7,150 nucleotides of DNA. Source: Thermoplasmata archaeon (lineage in GTDB: Archaea; Thermoplasmatota; E2; DHVEG-1). Of this stretch, positions 6,212-7,150 are shown in pieces (the first letter of the stretch is position 1; every line of letters begins with the position of its first letter). The notes under the pieces are model-generated. The model did no database searches, was not told the DNA's origin, and saw only the letters and a list, made by a program, of their open reading frames with translations. Made by a program: the position numbers and the translations under genes. Location: positions 1-7,150 of the forward strand of contig JAUWGL010000040.1 of assembly GCA_030606465.1 (NCBI GenBank), read 5' to 3'.

Positions 6212-6835
6212 ATGAATAAATACGGATATAATGCTCAAAACTGGAGTTACATAAAAAACGAACTATTAAAAGTAGATAAGTTTCTAAAAAGAGAGATTGT
6301 CATCTATCTCATTGGTGGCTCTGCAATGAGCGACTATGGAATAAAAGATGCGACAAAAGATATTGATGTATTATTCGAAAATCAATATGATTGCGGAGAT
6401 TTCTTCAATTCAATAACAGAACTTGGCTATGAAACATCTGAACAGTATTTCCCACCTGTAATTCAAATGGAAGCAACGTTCTTCGTATACAAGAACGATG
6501 AAATATGGATTGATTTATTTGTTGAGAACGTAATGGGTAAATTTGAACTAACGGAATCAATAAAAAATCGTTCAGTAAAAACAAATCTATCAACCAAGAA
6601 ACTAAATGTTAGCTGTTTAGATAAAAACGATATTTTCTTATTCAAAAGCATAACACCAAGAGAAAGAGATGAAGATGACCTTATTCTTTTGTTAACAAGA
6701 TCAGAAATAGATTTCAACATAATTCATGAGGAGATCAATAGTCAATCCACTAAATACAAAGTTCTCAAAAATGAATTTAATAATAAAATGAAAAAACTTG
6801 AAAAAAAGGGATACCGAGTTGAATACGTTAAATAA
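6212..6835 (+). CDS. Nucleotidyltransferase, AbiEii/DUF6036-like candidate toxin
   Basis: This is a 207-residue protein of the polymerase-beta-type nucleotidyltransferase superfamily. YLIGGSAMSDYG (G35-G36-S37) is followed by TKDIDVLF (D50, D52), and IWIDLF supplies the third metal-binding Asp (D101). The C-terminal part has LDKNDIFLFKSITPRERDEDDL (K145, R150, R152-D153), the Lys/Asp pattern seen in AbiEii- and DUF6036-type enzymes, so the active site looks complete. Relatives such as AbiEii and MenT are toxins; MenT adds nucleotides to tRNA 3' ends. It starts two bases after the winged-helix gene stop with only a weak GGAAG before it, so it is probably translated by coupling and held below the upstream protein. 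The target cannot be read from sequence. Alternatives are an aminoglycoside-type or MNT-like nucleotidyltransferase without a HEPN partner. Confidence 0.82.
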   Translation: MNKYGYNAQNWSYIKNELLKVDKFLKREIVIYLIGGSAMSDYGIKDATKDIDVLFENQYDCGDFFNSITELGYETSEQYFPPVIQMEATFFVYKNDEIWIDLFVENVMGKFELTESIKNRSVKTNLSTKKLNVSCLDKNDIFLFKSITPRERDEDDLILLLTRSEIDFNIIHEEINSQSTKYKVLKNEFNNKMKKLEKKGYRVEYVK

Positions 6836-6900
6836 AAATGATTTGTGCTTGATAAGATAGTTCATATTTCAAAATTTGGTTCGTTTGGTATCGTAATGCC

Positions 6901-6907
6901 TAAATAA
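6901..6907 (+). promoter_or_regulatory. Candidate tRNA-Lys TATA box
   Basis: TAAATAA lies about 40 bases before the mature tRNA 5' end, consistent with a start near 6930 and a short leader. If the island model is right, this promoter came with the insert. Confidence 0.35.
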
Positions 6908-6940
6908 TCATTGTTGTTACTCCATATACTTTGTATCTAG

Positions 6941-7014
6941 GGGCTTGTAGCTCAGCTAGGTAGAGCAATCGGCTCTTACCCGATTGGCCAGGGGTTCGAA
7001 TCCCCTCAAGCCCG
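6941..7014 (+). tRNA. tRNA-Lys (anticodon CTT)
   Basis: This is a complete cloverleaf. The acceptor stem GGGCTTG pairs with CAAGCCC (7007-7013), with discriminator G7014. The D arm is GCTC/GAGC (6950-6953, 6963-6966). The anticodon stem ATCGG/CCGAT (6968-6972, 6980-6984) closes the loop CTCTTAC, placing CTT at 6975-6977, which reads AAG lysine codons. The variable loop is TGGCC, and the T arm is AGGGG/CCCCT with loop TTCGAAT. All stems pair perfectly. There is no intron and no encoded CCA, as in many archaeal tRNAs. Its first half is duplicated in decayed form about 1.9 kb upstream. Confidence 0.97.
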
Positions 7015-7119
7015 TTTAATCACCAAAAAAACTTAACTAACATTTAAAGAGTAAACTAATTAATTATATCTTTTGGCTAAACATAACATATAACTGTAAC
7101 TGTCCGTAACGTTTGTAAC
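7015..7119. other. Non-coding region after tRNA-Lys, with a TAAC cluster
   Basis: No gene is visible. TAAC occurs five times in 36 bases (starting at 7084, 7091, 7097, 7107 and 7116), the last three as GTAAC. This may be a regulatory site for a gene beyond the window or a chance cluster. Confidence 0.35.
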
Positions 7120-7147
7120 AAAATATTATTAATATTTTCCTTTTTTT
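7120..7147 (+). terminator. AT hairpin followed by T-run
   Basis: AAAATATT and AATATTTT form perfect 8-base arms with a 3-base spacer (7120-7138), followed two bases later by seven T (7141-7147). It could terminate transcription from the tRNA side, or be promoter sequence for a gene past the window edge. All base pairs are A-T, so the hairpin is weak. Confidence 0.35.
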
Positions 7148-7150
7148 ACC

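Larger units (their letters stand above)
5029..6977. mobile_element. Putative tRNA-Lys-targeted insertion carrying a two-gene cassette
   Basis: The segment is bounded on the left by a decayed tRNA-Lys 5' half and on the right by the intact gene, with homology ending at the anticodon in both. That is the pattern left when an element carrying a tRNA 5' half inserts at the anticodon loop and rebuilds a whole tRNA. The cargo is much more A-rich than the flanking genes (5341-5400 has 11 G/C of 60; 4501-4560 in kptA has 23 of 60). No integrase, replication gene or transposase is present, so it would be a remnant or a non-autonomous island. Simple partial tRNA duplication is the alternative. Confidence 0.4.

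Noticed and set aside
6463..6720. Minus-strand frame opposite the nucleotidyltransferase
   Set aside because: It is antisense to the D101 motif and the C-terminal Lys/Asp motif of a well-supported gene.
1..7150. CRISPR array, transposase or integrase
   Set aside because: No regularly spaced direct repeats and no translated frame with DDE, tyrosine or serine recombinase motifs were seen.

Overview
The window looks like AT-rich archaeal chromosome. The evidence is TATA-type promoters about 25 bases upstream of starts with little or no leader, a KptA that carries the archaeal N-terminal Cys/His cluster, an archaeal RNA-style tRNA-Lys without an encoded CCA end, and archaeal-type MMPL and RpiA proteins. 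A euryarchaeal lineage fits, perhaps Thermoplasmatota-like, but the lineage is a guess.

Layout: (1) Bases 1-2534 hold a short reading frame that looks like the tail of a winged-helix regulator. It overlaps by ATGA the start of a complete 762-residue MMPL/RND-family membrane transporter. (2) Bases 2547-4261 on the minus strand form a tight three-gene operon: rpiA (ribose-5-phosphate isomerase), a membrane protein of the CTP-dependent lipid kinase family (SEC59/DGK1/VTE5-like), and a small two-helix membrane protein. The operon converges on the transporter gene with only 12 bases between stop codons. (3) kptA (RNA 2'-phosphotransferase) diverges from rpiA across a 58-base gap with a TATA element that may serve both directions. 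(4) Bases 5029-6940 look like an accessory insertion. A decayed 5' half of tRNA-Lys(CTT), ending at the anticodon, lies at the left edge, and an intact tRNA-Lys(CTT) lies at the right edge. Between them are two very A-rich, nearly abutting genes: a double winged-helix protein and a nucleotidyltransferase.

The most interesting part is region 4. The two-gene cassette has the architecture of a type IV, AbiEi/AbiEii-like (also MenAT-like) toxin-antitoxin module: a regulator with winged helices, a nucleotidyltransferase with GGS...DxD...D motifs two bases downstream, and a 50-base imperfect palindrome covering the TATA box and predicted transcription start. That palindrome is an excellent candidate for an autoregulatory operator. 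The flanking tRNA 5'-half repeat breaks at the anticodon loop, a known crossover site of archaeal tyrosine integrases, so the cassette may be the remnant of an integrated element. No integrase gene is visible. The tRNA edges and the nearby kptA are also suggestive because relatives of this nucleotidyltransferase class act on tRNA, but that link is inference.
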